A DNA stretch of 43,440 nucleotides, taken from the NCBI GenBank assembly GCA_002297545.1, contig DBLZ01000109.1, positions 17,594-61,033 of the forward strand, read 5' to 3'. Shown piece by piece: positions 16,408 to 24,324 of this stretch. The DNA comes from Prevotellaceae bacterium UBA711 (lineage in GTDB: Bacteria > Bacteroidota > Bacteroidia > Bacteroidales > Bacteroidaceae). Each line of letters starts with the position of its first letter. The stretch's first letter is position 1. Under the pieces are notes generated by a model, which was not told the origin of the DNA, searched no databases, and saw only the letters and a program-made list of their open reading frames with translations. The translations under genes and the position numbers were made by a program.

Positions 16408-16468
16408 TTACAACGAGCAGTGCAGCATGCACGTAAGTCCAGTTGGATTGCGTGCACAGGCATTGCTC
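16408..16468 (+). ncRNA. Conserved stem-loop leader, copy B (xusA-like)
   Basis: Second copy of the motif at 15022. The outer stem is GAGCAGTGC (16415-16423) with GCATTGCTC (16460-16468), nine pairs including one G-U. The inner arm is TGCAC/GTGCA plus GTAAGTCC/GGATTGC, with the same bulged A and the same AGTT loop. Relative to copy A, a U-A pair in the outer stem becomes C-G. The inner arm changes AUCA/UGAU to UGCAC/GUGCA, so structure is kept while sequence changes. It probably controls expression of the uptake operon at the RNA level; ligand or binding protein unknown. Confidence 0.75.
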
Positions 16469-16515
16469 TTATTGTTTAACGATATTGCCACACACACACA
16501 GAACAGTAGCAAGAT

Positions 16516-18978
16516 ATGAACAATGTGAGAATAGTCATCTTGGCCCTTTGCCTGTCATGGCTTCTTGCCATGACGGCCACGGCACAGGACCGCTACCCTG
16601 CCCTTTCCGGCAAGGTAATATCTGCCAATAACAGAGAGCCGGTCCCCTATGCCACGGTACGCCTGAAGGGCACATCGTACGGGTGCAATACACATGAGAA
16701 AGGCATGTACTTCCTCTACGCTCCCCCTGGGAACTATACACTGCAGGTAACGGCCATGGGCTTCGAGACTGTGGAGCATGCCGTGACGCTGACGCAGGAG
16801 AGGCAGAAGATGAACTTCCGTTTGCGCGACTCGCAGATATTACTCGGCGAGGTGGTGGTGATGGGCAACGGTGTCAGCCGTGTCAACCGCTCGGCCTTCA
16901 ATGCCGTGGCCGTGGATGCACGTGCCATGCAAAACTCCACCATGAACCTGAGCGATGCCCTGGCCAAGACCCCGGGACTGAAGTTGCGCGAGTCCGGCGG
17001 TGTGGGTTCTGACATGTCCATGATGCTGGACGGTTTCAGCGGCAAGCATATCAAGGTCTTTATCGACGGTGTGCCGCAGGAAGGTGTGGGCGAGTCCTTC
17101 GGTCTGAACAACATTCCAGTGAACTTTGCCGAACGCATAGAGGTCTATCGCGGTGTGGTGCCCGTAGGGTTTGGTACGGATGCCTTGGGCGGCGTCATCA
17201 ATATCGTCACGGGCAAGCATCCCAAAGGTTGGTCGCTTGATGCGTCGTACTCCTACGGCTCGTTCAACACGCACCGCTCCTATGCCAACTTCTCGTATAC
17301 CACCGCCCGAGGGCTGATGTTCGAAATCAACGCCTTTCAGAACTATTCCGATAACGATTATTGGGTGGAGACCCCTGTGGAACAGTTTCTTGACAATGGC
17401 CTGACCATTCTGGACACTTCGGTCAAACAGCGTGTCCGTCGCTTCAACGACACGTATCACAACGAAGCCGTCATTGCCAAGGTAGGCGTGGTGGACAGGA
17501 GTTGGGCCGACCGTCTGGTCTTGGGGCTGACGTATTCCAATATGTATAAGGAGATACAGACGGGCGTGGTACAGAAAGTTGTCTTTGGACAGAAGCACAG
17601 GCGTGGTCACTCGCTTATGCCATCGCTGGAGTATGGCAAACGTGATCTGTTGACACGGGGTCTGGATCTGATGCTTACTGTCAACTACAACAGCAACGTG
17701 ACGCAGAATGTGGACACCGCCTCGTACCGTTACAACTGGTTGGGCGAGCAGAAATATATGAACGGCACACTGGGCGAGCAGTCCTATCAGGATCGCCGCA
17801 TGGACAACGACAACTGGAACGCCACGGCCACGCTGAAATATCGGGTCGGGTCGGCGCACAGTTTCATGCTGAATCATGTATTCAGCTCATTCTCGCGCCA
17901 CAACTCACCCACATCAGGCACAGTGACGTCCGAGGCCGATAGCTTCTCCAAGTTGACACGAAAGAACATTACCGGCCTGTCCTACACTCTGATACCGTCG
18001 GATAAGTGGAACGTCTCCGTCTTTGGCAAATTCTACAGCCAGTATAACGCAGGCCCTGTGTCCACCTCCACAAGCGGCACCAGCGACTATGTCCTGCTCA
18101 CAAGCACCACCAATGCCGGGGGCTTTGGAGCTGCAGGCACATACTTCTTGCTGAAAGGCACGCAGGTCAAGCTCTCCTACGAGCGTGCCTATCGCCTGCC
18201 AACAACGGATGAACTCTTCGGCGACGAGGATCTGGAACTGGGGGCCATAGGTCTTAGGCCCGAGAAGAGCGACAACCTCAATCTCAACCTGAGCTACCAA
18301 AAACACTGGAATGCGCACGGACTCTACGCCGAGGGCAGCTTGGTCTATCGCAACACTACGGACTATATCCAACGTCGCATCGGCTCTTATACGGGTAACA
18401 AGAGCTATGCCTCGTACCAGAACCACGGAAAGGTGCTCACCAAAGGGTTCACCTTGGGTGTGCGCTACTCCTACTCCAAGTGGCTGAGTCTGGGCGGCAA
18501 TGTCACCAGAATGGATGCGCGCGACAATGTGAAGACACTGAACGACGGATCGGACCAGGCCAATCTGACCTACGGCGACCGCATACCCAACCAACCTTAC
18601 TTCTTTGCCAACACCGATATCTCATTGACTTGGAACGACTGCGGATGGAAGGGCAACGTGCTCTCGCTCACCTACGACAACTTTTATCAGAAGGAGTTCC
18701 CGCTCTATTCCGAGAGCCTCGGCTCCAAGGACAGCAAGGACGTGGTGCCCGATCAGTTCTCGCACAACATTGGCCTGACTTACAGCATACGTCACGGTAG
18801 CTACAACGTGTCCTTCGAATGCCATAACCTGACGGATGCCAGGCTCTATGACAATTTCAGTCTGCAGAAAGCTGGTCGTGCCTTCTATGGTAAGGTGCGC
18901 ATTGCATTGGGCGGACGCAGTATGTCGGGCAGTCGTGGCGGCCGTTTCCATGGGACGGGACGCATGCACCGGCCGTGA
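16516..18978 (+). CDS. xusA: TonB-dependent receptor, XusA-like (xenosiderophore uptake)
   Basis: Outer-membrane receptor of 820 residues that would import a ferric siderophore with TonB energy. A signal peptide (VILALCLSWLLAMTATAQ) precedes a carboxypeptidase D-like regulatory domain (LSGKVISANNREPVPYATVRLKGTSYGCNTHEKGMY). The plug has TonB-box-like text ILLGEVVVMGNG, then LKLRESGGVGSDMSMMLDGFSGKHIKVFIDGVP and IEVYRGVVPVGFGTDALGGVINIVTG. The 22-strand barrel ends near FYGKVRIALGGR. There is no SusD gene, so it is not a polysaccharide system. The gene order receptor, DUF4374 lipoprotein, PepSY protein matches XusABC of Bacteroides thetaiotaomicron; the symbol rests on that synteny. Confidence 0.85.
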   Translation: MNNVRIVILALCLSWLLAMTATAQDRYPALSGKVISANNREPVPYATVRLKGTSYGCNTHEKGMYFLYAPPGNYTLQVTAMGFETVEHAVTLTQERQKMNFRLRDSQILLGEVVVMGNGVSRVNRSAFNAVAVDARAMQNSTMNLSDALAKTPGLKLRESGGVGSDMSMMLDGFSGKHIKVFIDGVPQEGVGESFGLNNIPVNFAERIEVYRGVVPVGFGTDALGGVINIVTGKHPKGWSLDASYSYGSFNTHRSYANFSYTTARGLMFEINAFQNYSDNDYWVETPVEQFLDNGLTILDTSVKQRVRRFNDTYHNEAVIAKVGVVDRSWADRLVLGLTYSNMYKEIQTGVVQKVVFGQKHRRGHSLMPSLEYGKRDLLTRGLDLMLTVNYNSNVTQNVDTASYRYNWLGEQKYMNGTLGEQSYQDRRMDNDNWNATATLKYRVGSAHSFMLNHVFSSFSRHNSPTSGTVTSEADSFSKLTRKNITGLSYTLIPSDKWNVSVFGKFYSQYNAGPVSTSTSGTSDYVLLTSTTNAGGFGAAGTYFLLKGTQVKLSYERAYRLPTTDELFGDEDLELGAIGLRPEKSDNLNLNLSYQKHWNAHGLYAEGSLVYRNTTDYIQRRIGSYTGNKSYASYQNHGKVLTKGFTLGVRYSYSKWLSLGGNVTRMDARDNVKTLNDGSDQANLTYGDRIPNQPYFFANTDISLTWNDCGWKGNVLSLTYDNFYQKEFPLYSESLGSKDSKDVVPDQFSHNIGLTYSIRHGSYNVSFECHNLTDARLYDNFSLQKAGRAFYGKVRIALGGRSMSGSRGGRFHGTGRMHRP

Positions 18979-19050
18979 TGATGCCTGACAAACCTGAATG
19001 TCGAACAATATAAACCAGAATACAACTAACGATAAACACGAATTTGAACA

Positions 19051-20528
19051 ATGATGAACGGAATGATCAAACAGAAGAACCGGGCTATGCGCCTGGCTGT
19101 CCTTATGGCGTGCGGTTCCATGGCCGTGGCATGCGGCAACGACGAACCGCCTGTGGTCCCCAATCCTCCGGTGACGGACGCAGGATCGGCCTACGTGGTG
19201 GCCGGAACCGTGACTGGCGGCAACAGTACGGCAGCCTACCTGCTGACCGCTCCATCGCTGACCGAAGGGGAGGTGACGGCCGTGGGAAATGGTTTTGAGA
19301 CCGACTATTCGCGTGCGGCCACATGGCTGTTCTTCGGCCAAAAGTATCTCTATCGCCTGAGCTACAACATGGGCAACGACGGTACCACAGTGGCGTTCTA
19401 TCTAGATGCCAACGGCAGGATACGCCAGCGTTCCGGCGAGTACTCTATCCAGAATTTTACGGCATACGGCACCTACGGCAACAAAATTATCACCACGGCC
19501 ACTGGGGCCGGCAATATGACCGATGCTTATGGCAATAAGGCATACAACATCAACTTCACCCTGTTGGACGTGGAGCAGCAGACCACCGGCACGAAGACCA
19601 TTCTGGCGAGAACTTCCTGGGCAACGGCGAGTATGTGATGTTGTCTGGCATGCTGGAGGCGAACGGCAAGATTTATGCCGGTGTGGTGCCTTTGGGATGC
19701 TCGCCCTACGGCGTGGCGGCAGGGGCCGTGAAGCCTGGTAACGAGGACCTGGTGAAGACCGAGGACGGTGGCACGGGCGGCGGTACCTACAAGGCAGGTA
19801 CGCTGGACGGCACGCAGTATCCCGACTCTTGCTATGTGGCCATCTTTGACGATGACACGTTCACCAACCCCACCATTGTCAGGACCGACAAGATGAGTTG
19901 GGCGGCAGGTCGCATGCGTTCGGCCTACTATCAGACCGTGTGGGCAGCCGACAACGGCGATGTCTATGTATTCTCTCCATCCTATGCCAAGCTGCAGAGC
20001 GACCCGCGTCAGCGAACCGTGCATCCCTCCAGCGTGATGCGCATCAAGAAGGGTGCCACGGAGTTCGACCCCACCTATGAGCCATTTGACATAGAGGCTG
20101 CTGCAAGTAATTCCATGAAGGACAATGGAGCAAGCAAGGCAAGGCCCGAGGGCGGCACCGATGAAGTCAAGGACAAGAGCCGTGCGGTCTACCGTTGCTG
20201 GCACATCACGGAAGACTACTTCCTGCTGCAGATGTATGCCGACGGCATCAATGCACAGGGACAGGCTACCGTGAAGATGGCCGTATTCAAGGGAGAGGAC
20301 CGCACGTTCCGCTTTGTAGACGGTCTGCCCGATGAGAGCGTCATTGCCTCCTTCCCGGTGAAGAATGTATACTGCGAGGATGGTCTGTGCTACATCTCTG
20401 TAGCCACCACGGACGGTTCGGCCCCCAAGGTGTACGTCATCAATCCGAAGACGGCCACGGCCACGGCCGGTCTGTCGGTGGGTGTGGACGAGGCCGGTGC
20501 CATAGGCAGACTTATTGCACAACAGTAA
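19051..20528 (+). pseudogene. xusB: XusB-like DUF4374 siderophore-binding lipoprotein, frameshifted
   Basis: Would be a surface lipoprotein of the DUF4374 family (beta-propeller) that captures siderophore for the receptor. The first part (19051-19638) starts MMNGMIKQKNRAMRLAVLMACGSMAVACGND, a lipoprotein signal with Cys28. The second part (from 19635, to 20528) carries the rest of the propeller. The frame breaks between 19607 and 19608. Reading GC plus one inserted base before GAGAACTTCCTGGGC restores a continuous protein of about 490 residues (ILAENFLGNGEYVMLSGML), so one base has been lost. The first frame ends in TGA at 19636-19638, overlapping GTGATG (TGATG), so reinitiation could still make the second half. 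It could be a real mutation or a sequencing error. Confidence 0.82.
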
Positions 20529-20546
20529 CACAAACCATGCACGACG

Positions 20547-21842
20547 ATGAAAAAGATATTTCGTAAGATACATCTGTGGCTCTCTGTCCCGTTCGGCATA
20601 TTTATCACGTTGATATGCTTCTCCGGAGCCATGCTGGTGTTTGAGAAGGAGATAACGGAATGGTGCCGCCCCGACATCTATTTCGTGAAGGAGGTGCGGG
20701 AGACTCCGATATCCATTGACAGTCTGATGGAGCGGGTGAGTGCCACGCTGCCGGATGATGTGACTGCGACCGGGCTGACGGTGCCGGCCGATGCCTGCCG
20801 CACATGGCAGGTGGGCTTGTCCAAGCCGCGCCGCGCCTCAATATACGTAGACCCATATACCGGAGAGGTGACCGGCCGTAGCGAGCGCCTGCCTTTCTAC
20901 AACACCATGTTCCACCTGCACCGCTGGATGATGGGCACCTCTTCGGGCTTTGGCAAACTGCTGGTGGGCATCAGCACGCTGATGCTCGTGGTTATTCTCC
21001 TTACCGGCATACTGATGTGGCTCACCAACAGACGGAAGCCGTTGGCCAAAAGCCTGAAAATTTCTTTCACTCAGGGATGGCCCCGCTTTTGGCACGACCT
21101 GCATGTGGCCGGCGGCATCTATGCCACCATTTTCCTCCTGACCATAGCCCTGACCGGCCTGACATGGTCTTTTACCTGGTATCGTACGGCCTTCTATAAC
21201 CTCTTCGGTGCGGAAGCATCCGTTGGCGAACATGGCAATGGTCGCATGCCGGAAAAGTCTTCTGCCGAAGGCCATACTGACAATCATGAGCGTCCCTCCG
21301 ATGCCCTTACAGTTACAGCCGATGTACATAATGTACGTAATGGCAAAGCCCATCGTGGTGGCGGAGGCAGAAGAAACGGCAAGTACGGTGGCAGACACAA
21401 AAGTGCCAACGTCAGGCAGGACGAGACCTACACGGCCGCTCCCGACACCATTGTTATGGTAGAGCCTCGTCCCGCATCTCCATTTGCCCAGTGGCAGAAG
21501 GTGTATGCCGCTCTGGCACAGGCTCATCCCGGCTATCGCCAGATAACGCTTTCCAATGGTCATGCCGGACTTGTTCCTGCCGGCCGCAACAGCCTTCGTG
21601 CTGCCGACCGCTACGACTTCGACGCTGCAACAGGCGAGGTAACCGCCGTCACTCCATATTCCGAGCAACCCAAGTCCGCCCGTGTGCGCAGCATCGTCTA
21701 CACTGTCCATGTCGGCAGTTGGGGAGGATGGCTCACCCGCATCATAACCTTCCTGGCAGTGCTTCTGGGCGCTACCCTGCCTCTCACCGGTTACTACCTG
21801 TGGATCAAACGTCTGTTGGCCAAGTCCAAGCATAAGCAGTAG
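20547..21842 (+). CDS. xusC: PepSY-domain inner-membrane protein, XusC-like
   Basis: Predicted inner-membrane reductase-like partner of the uptake system. The 431-residue PepSY-associated TM protein has four helices: LSVPFGIFITLICFSGAMLVF, LVGISTLMLVVILLTGILMWL, AGGIYATIFLLTIALTGLTWSF and ITFLAVLLGATLPLTGYYLWI. Conserved histidines lie in the family's usual places (FRKIHLWLS, FHLHRWM, HDLHVAGG, YTVHVGSWGG) and may bind heme or metal. An unusual His/Gly/Arg-rich insert of about 75 residues (near 220-295, including HRGGGGRRNGKYGGRH) lies in the periplasmic part. It starts 18 bp after the xusB-like gene, so it is in the same operon, and ends before a strong terminator. Confidence 0.85.
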   Translation: MKKIFRKIHLWLSVPFGIFITLICFSGAMLVFEKEITEWCRPDIYFVKEVRETPISIDSLMERVSATLPDDVTATGLTVPADACRTWQVGLSKPRRASIYVDPYTGEVTGRSERLPFYNTMFHLHRWMMGTSSGFGKLLVGISTLMLVVILLTGILMWLTNRRKPLAKSLKISFTQGWPRFWHDLHVAGGIYATIFLLTIALTGLTWSFTWYRTAFYNLFGAEASVGEHGNGRMPEKSSAEGHTDNHERPSDALTVTADVHNVRNGKAHRGGGGRRNGKYGGRHKSANVRQDETYTAAPDTIVMVEPRPASPFAQWQKVYAALAQAHPGYRQITLSNGHAGLVPAGRNSLRAADRYDFDAATGEVTAVTPYSEQPKSARVRSIVYTVHVGSWGGWLTRIITFLAVLLGATLPLTGYYLWIKRLLAKSKHKQ

Positions 21843-21875
21843 TATGCCTGCACCCCGTATGGTCACTGGAACCAT

Positions 21876-21924
21876 CTCGCAATAAGGGCCCGCTACCTTT
21901 GTGGCAGCGGGCCCTTATTGCGAG
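21876..21924. terminator. Bidirectional terminator between convergent iron-uptake units
   Basis: CTCGCAATAAGGGCCCGCT and its exact reverse complement form a 19-bp perfect stem with an 11-nt loop. It lies between the end of the PepSY gene and the end of the minus-strand TonB receptor, serving both directions. Confidence 0.85.
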
Positions 21925-22020
21925 ATATTGTGACACCAATCTGACAGCGTCTTGCCCAATCTCCGTGGACGGCTCATGATTCTTGAACGTCTGTGTGTGT
22001 CCACGTGGCGGCTCCATGCC

Positions 22021-24141
22021 TCAGAGTTTCACCTTCAATCCAGTGAACCATGTGCGCGGGGTGGCCGGGCCGTAGATGTAGCCTGAGTCGCGGTCGGGGC
22101 CTTGGTCAAAGGTCTTCTGGTAGGCGTTGAAGATGTTCTGTACTCCGGCGTTCAATTCCAGTTCTACCCCATCAACGAGATGGAAATCGTATGAGGCTTT
22201 GAAGCCTGTGTCCATATAGTGCGGGGTTCGTTCTGTGCGGTCGTTTTCTATGTAGCCGGCCCTGTGCTCCACCAACATGCTGCCTGTGTAGACACCTGAA
22301 AGTGAGAGTGAAAGGTGGTGAGTAGGGGTGTATTGCAGGGTGAAAAAGCCGTAGGTATCCGGGGTGCGGAAGATGCGCCGTTCGGGGGCTACGGAAGGGT
22401 CGTCGCTCCACTGTCGGGCGTGGGTGTAGAGGGCTCGTTGCACGGTCATGCCAAGCTGGAGCTGAATTTTGTTGCTCCATGAGGCACGAGCCTCCAGATT
22501 GAGGCCATAGACTCGAGCGCCGTCCTCATTGTAGCGTTCGTTCATCAGGATGTCGTCCACCAGGCCTATCTGCCTCAGGGCAAAGGCGTCGGATAGCAGA
22601 GTGCAGAAGCCTTCTACCATCAGATTGGCCTGCCATCGCCCCCATTGTCCGTACATGTCGGCCGAGAGGTTGAAACTATGTGACTTCTCTTCGCGCAGGT
22701 CATCGGCCAAATGTATCATGGAGACGGTACCGCCCACGTTGGCTACGTGCAGGTCTTCGTCAAAGGCCTGCGGTGCACGGAATCCTTTGGACCAGCAGGC
22801 ACGGAGGTTGATGTTGCGTGTGGGATTGTAGCGTAGGGTGACGCGCGGACTGAATATGACGTGGTTTATGAGATTGTGCTTGTCCAGGCGTCCTCCCACC
22901 AGAATGCCCCATGTGTCCGTCTTCCATTCGTTCTGTAGGAATGCACTGGCTATACCTGTGGTTTGGGCTATGATGCGGTTGTATCCCAACATGTTGTCGT
23001 TCAGGGCATCGTGATTGTATTCCACTCCGGCCGTCAGACGTGCAGGCATGAAGAGGCAGCGACGGAAGTTGTAGTTGTACTGTGCTCCTGTCATCCACGT
23101 AAGGTCGCTGGTGGTGCCATAGGCATTAGGGTCATAGCCGCCTCCGTAGTAGCTTTGGCGCTGTATGTGCTGTGCCGAGGCGTATGCCGAGACGGAGTGT
23201 TTCCCGTCATAGGAATACCAGTCGTAGGCCAGGCTGCCGGTATTGATGGAGTGCTCGGTCTGCTCGGCTACTGCGGCCTCGTGTGGAGGACGATCGATGT
23301 GGTCCCCGCCGCGACGATACTCCTGGATATGATGATATTCCACCCTGAGCCTATGGTAACGGGGCAGACGTATATAGGAACGCATGCCCATGGTACGGCC
23401 TCGGATTTGCGAGAGTTCCGTGAAGCCGTCTCCGCTGGCATCGTAGCCGCCGCGTTGTCTGTTTTGGCCGAAGACGTATATGCCTGCCTTGCTGTCGCGG
23501 GTGACGAGCGAGGCGTTCATGGTGGTGACATTGTCCAAGGCATCGGCACCGCCCAGACCGGAAAGGGTATGCGAGACGGAGGCAAAGTTCTCCCGTGGCT
23601 CCTTGGTGATGATGTTGATGGTGCCGGCTATGGCAGACGAGCCGAACAGGGCCGAGCCTCCACCGCGTGAGACCTCGACACGCTCTATCATGTTGGCCGG
23701 TATCTGTTCCAGGCCGTACACGCCGGCCAAGGCACTGAATATGGGGCGCGAGTCTATGAGAATCTGTGTGTAAGGGCCGTCCAGGCCGTTGATGCGCACC
23801 TGCTGGAAGCCACAGTTCTGGCAATTGTTCTCGGTGCGAATGCCAGACTGGAAGTTAAGTCCCTGTGACAGGGAGACGGAGTTGGTGATGTCGAACATCT
23901 TATCGTCTATTATGCCCACAAGGGTGGGGGCCATGCGGCGTGTGGTCTCATTGCGGTTGGCCGAGACCACCACGCTCTCCAGAGTGTTGGTTATCAGGCC
24001 TGTGCTGTCTGTGTCGTATGTTTCGGCAGTGTCGTCGGTCAAGGCCCGGACCGGTGTGGCGGACAGCATGGTGCATGTGGCCAAAATGCCTGTCAAGACG
24101 GGAGCGGAGGAGCGGGTGATTAGGGAGATGGATAGTTGCAT
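22021..24141 (-). CDS. TonB-dependent receptor, siderophore or heme type
   Basis: Outer-membrane receptor of 706 residues without a carboxypeptidase-like extension. After the signal sequence, a TonB-box-like segment LESVVVSANR is followed by the plug: SLSQGLNFQSGIRTENNCQNCGFQQVRINGLDGPYTQILIDSRPIF and IERVEVSRGGGSALFGSSAIAGTINIITKEP. The barrel ends in TPRTWFTGLKVKL. The CQNCGF motif in the plug is one I associate with Bacteroidota heme and iron receptors (HmuR/ferric type); the exact ligand is uncertain. It is transcribed from a promoter that mirrors the one of the divergent hemerythrin-LuxR regulator, so expression is probably controlled by that regulator. Confidence 0.88.
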   Translation of the reverse strand: MQLSISLITRSSAPVLTGILATCTMLSATPVRALTDDTAETYDTDSTGLITNTLESVVVSANRNETTRRMAPTLVGIIDDKMFDITNSVSLSQGLNFQSGIRTENNCQNCGFQQVRINGLDGPYTQILIDSRPIFSALAGVYGLEQIPANMIERVEVSRGGGSALFGSSAIAGTINIITKEPRENFASVSHTLSGLGGADALDNVTTMNASLVTRDSKAGIYVFGQNRQRGGYDASGDGFTELSQIRGRTMGMRSYIRLPRYHRLRVEYHHIQEYRRGGDHIDRPPHEAAVAEQTEHSINTGSLAYDWYSYDGKHSVSAYASAQHIQRQSYYGGGYDPNAYGTTSDLTWMTGAQYNYNFRRCLFMPARLTAGVEYNHDALNDNMLGYNRIIAQTTGIASAFLQNEWKTDTWGILVGGRLDKHNLINHVIFSPRVTLRYNPTRNINLRACWSKGFRAPQAFDEDLHVANVGGTVSMIHLADDLREEKSHSFNLSADMYGQWGRWQANLMVEGFCTLLSDAFALRQIGLVDDILMNERYNEDGARVYGLNLEARASWSNKIQLQLGMTVQRALYTHARQWSDDPSVAPERRIFRTPDTYGFFTLQYTPTHHLSLSLSGVYTGSMLVEHRAGYIENDRTERTPHYMDTGFKASYDFHLVDGVELELNAGVQNIFNAYQKTFDQGPDRDSGYIYGPATPRTWFTGLKVKL

Positions 24142-24172
24142 CGGAGTGTGAATGTTATAGTGTTTTGGGGCA

Positions 24173-24180
24173 CAAAGGTA
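24173..24180 (-). promoter_or_regulatory. Promoter of the second TonB receptor
   Basis: TACCTTTG on the minus strand, with its -33 TTG formed by CAA at 24201-24203 exactly 20 bp away. That -33 lies inside the left arm of the large dyad. The start codon at 24141 is about 30 bp downstream. Confidence 0.8.
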
Positions 24181-24198
24181 CGGCCATTGTACTGGCTG

Positions 24199-24262
24199 TG
24201 CAATACCTAAATGTGGGTAAATCGGCTGCGCATCAGGCTACTACCCACAAGCAGGTATTGCA
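24199..24262. promoter_or_regulatory. Mirror-symmetric operator dyad between divergent promoters
   Basis: Two nested perfect inverted repeats share one centre (24230.5). The outer pair is TGCAATACCT (24199-24208) with AGGTATTGCA (24253-24262). The inner pair is TGTGGGTA (24212-24219) with TACCCACA (24242-24249). The two divergent -7 boxes lie at exactly equal distances (54 bp) from that centre, and both -33 TTG elements fall inside the outer arms. This is best read as a two-sided operator for the neighbouring hemerythrin-LuxR protein, which would regulate itself and the receptor equally. Confidence 0.85.
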
Positions 24263-24280
24263 TGTGTCCCGAAAAACATC

Positions 24281-24288
24281 TACCTTTG
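24281..24288 (+). promoter_or_regulatory. Promoter of the hemerythrin-LuxR regulator
   Basis: TACCTTTG with a -33 TTG at 24258-24260 and a 20-bp spacer; the TTG lies in the right arm of the dyad. The start codon at 24325 is about 36 bp downstream. Confidence 0.8.
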
Positions 24289-24324
24289 TACCGCATAACA
24301 GAGCGACACAACATTCACCGCAAG

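Noticed and set aside
24199..24262. Phase-variable invertible promoter flanked by inverted repeats
   Set aside because: The dyad is small, perfectly centred between two outward promoters, and contains no promoter inside the 22-bp centre, so inversion would change nothing. An operator explains it better.
24211..24324. N-terminal extension of the hemerythrin-LuxR protein from the ATG at 24211
   Set aside because: The extension would lie across the operator dyad and promoter; the ATG at 24325 gives a normal domain start.
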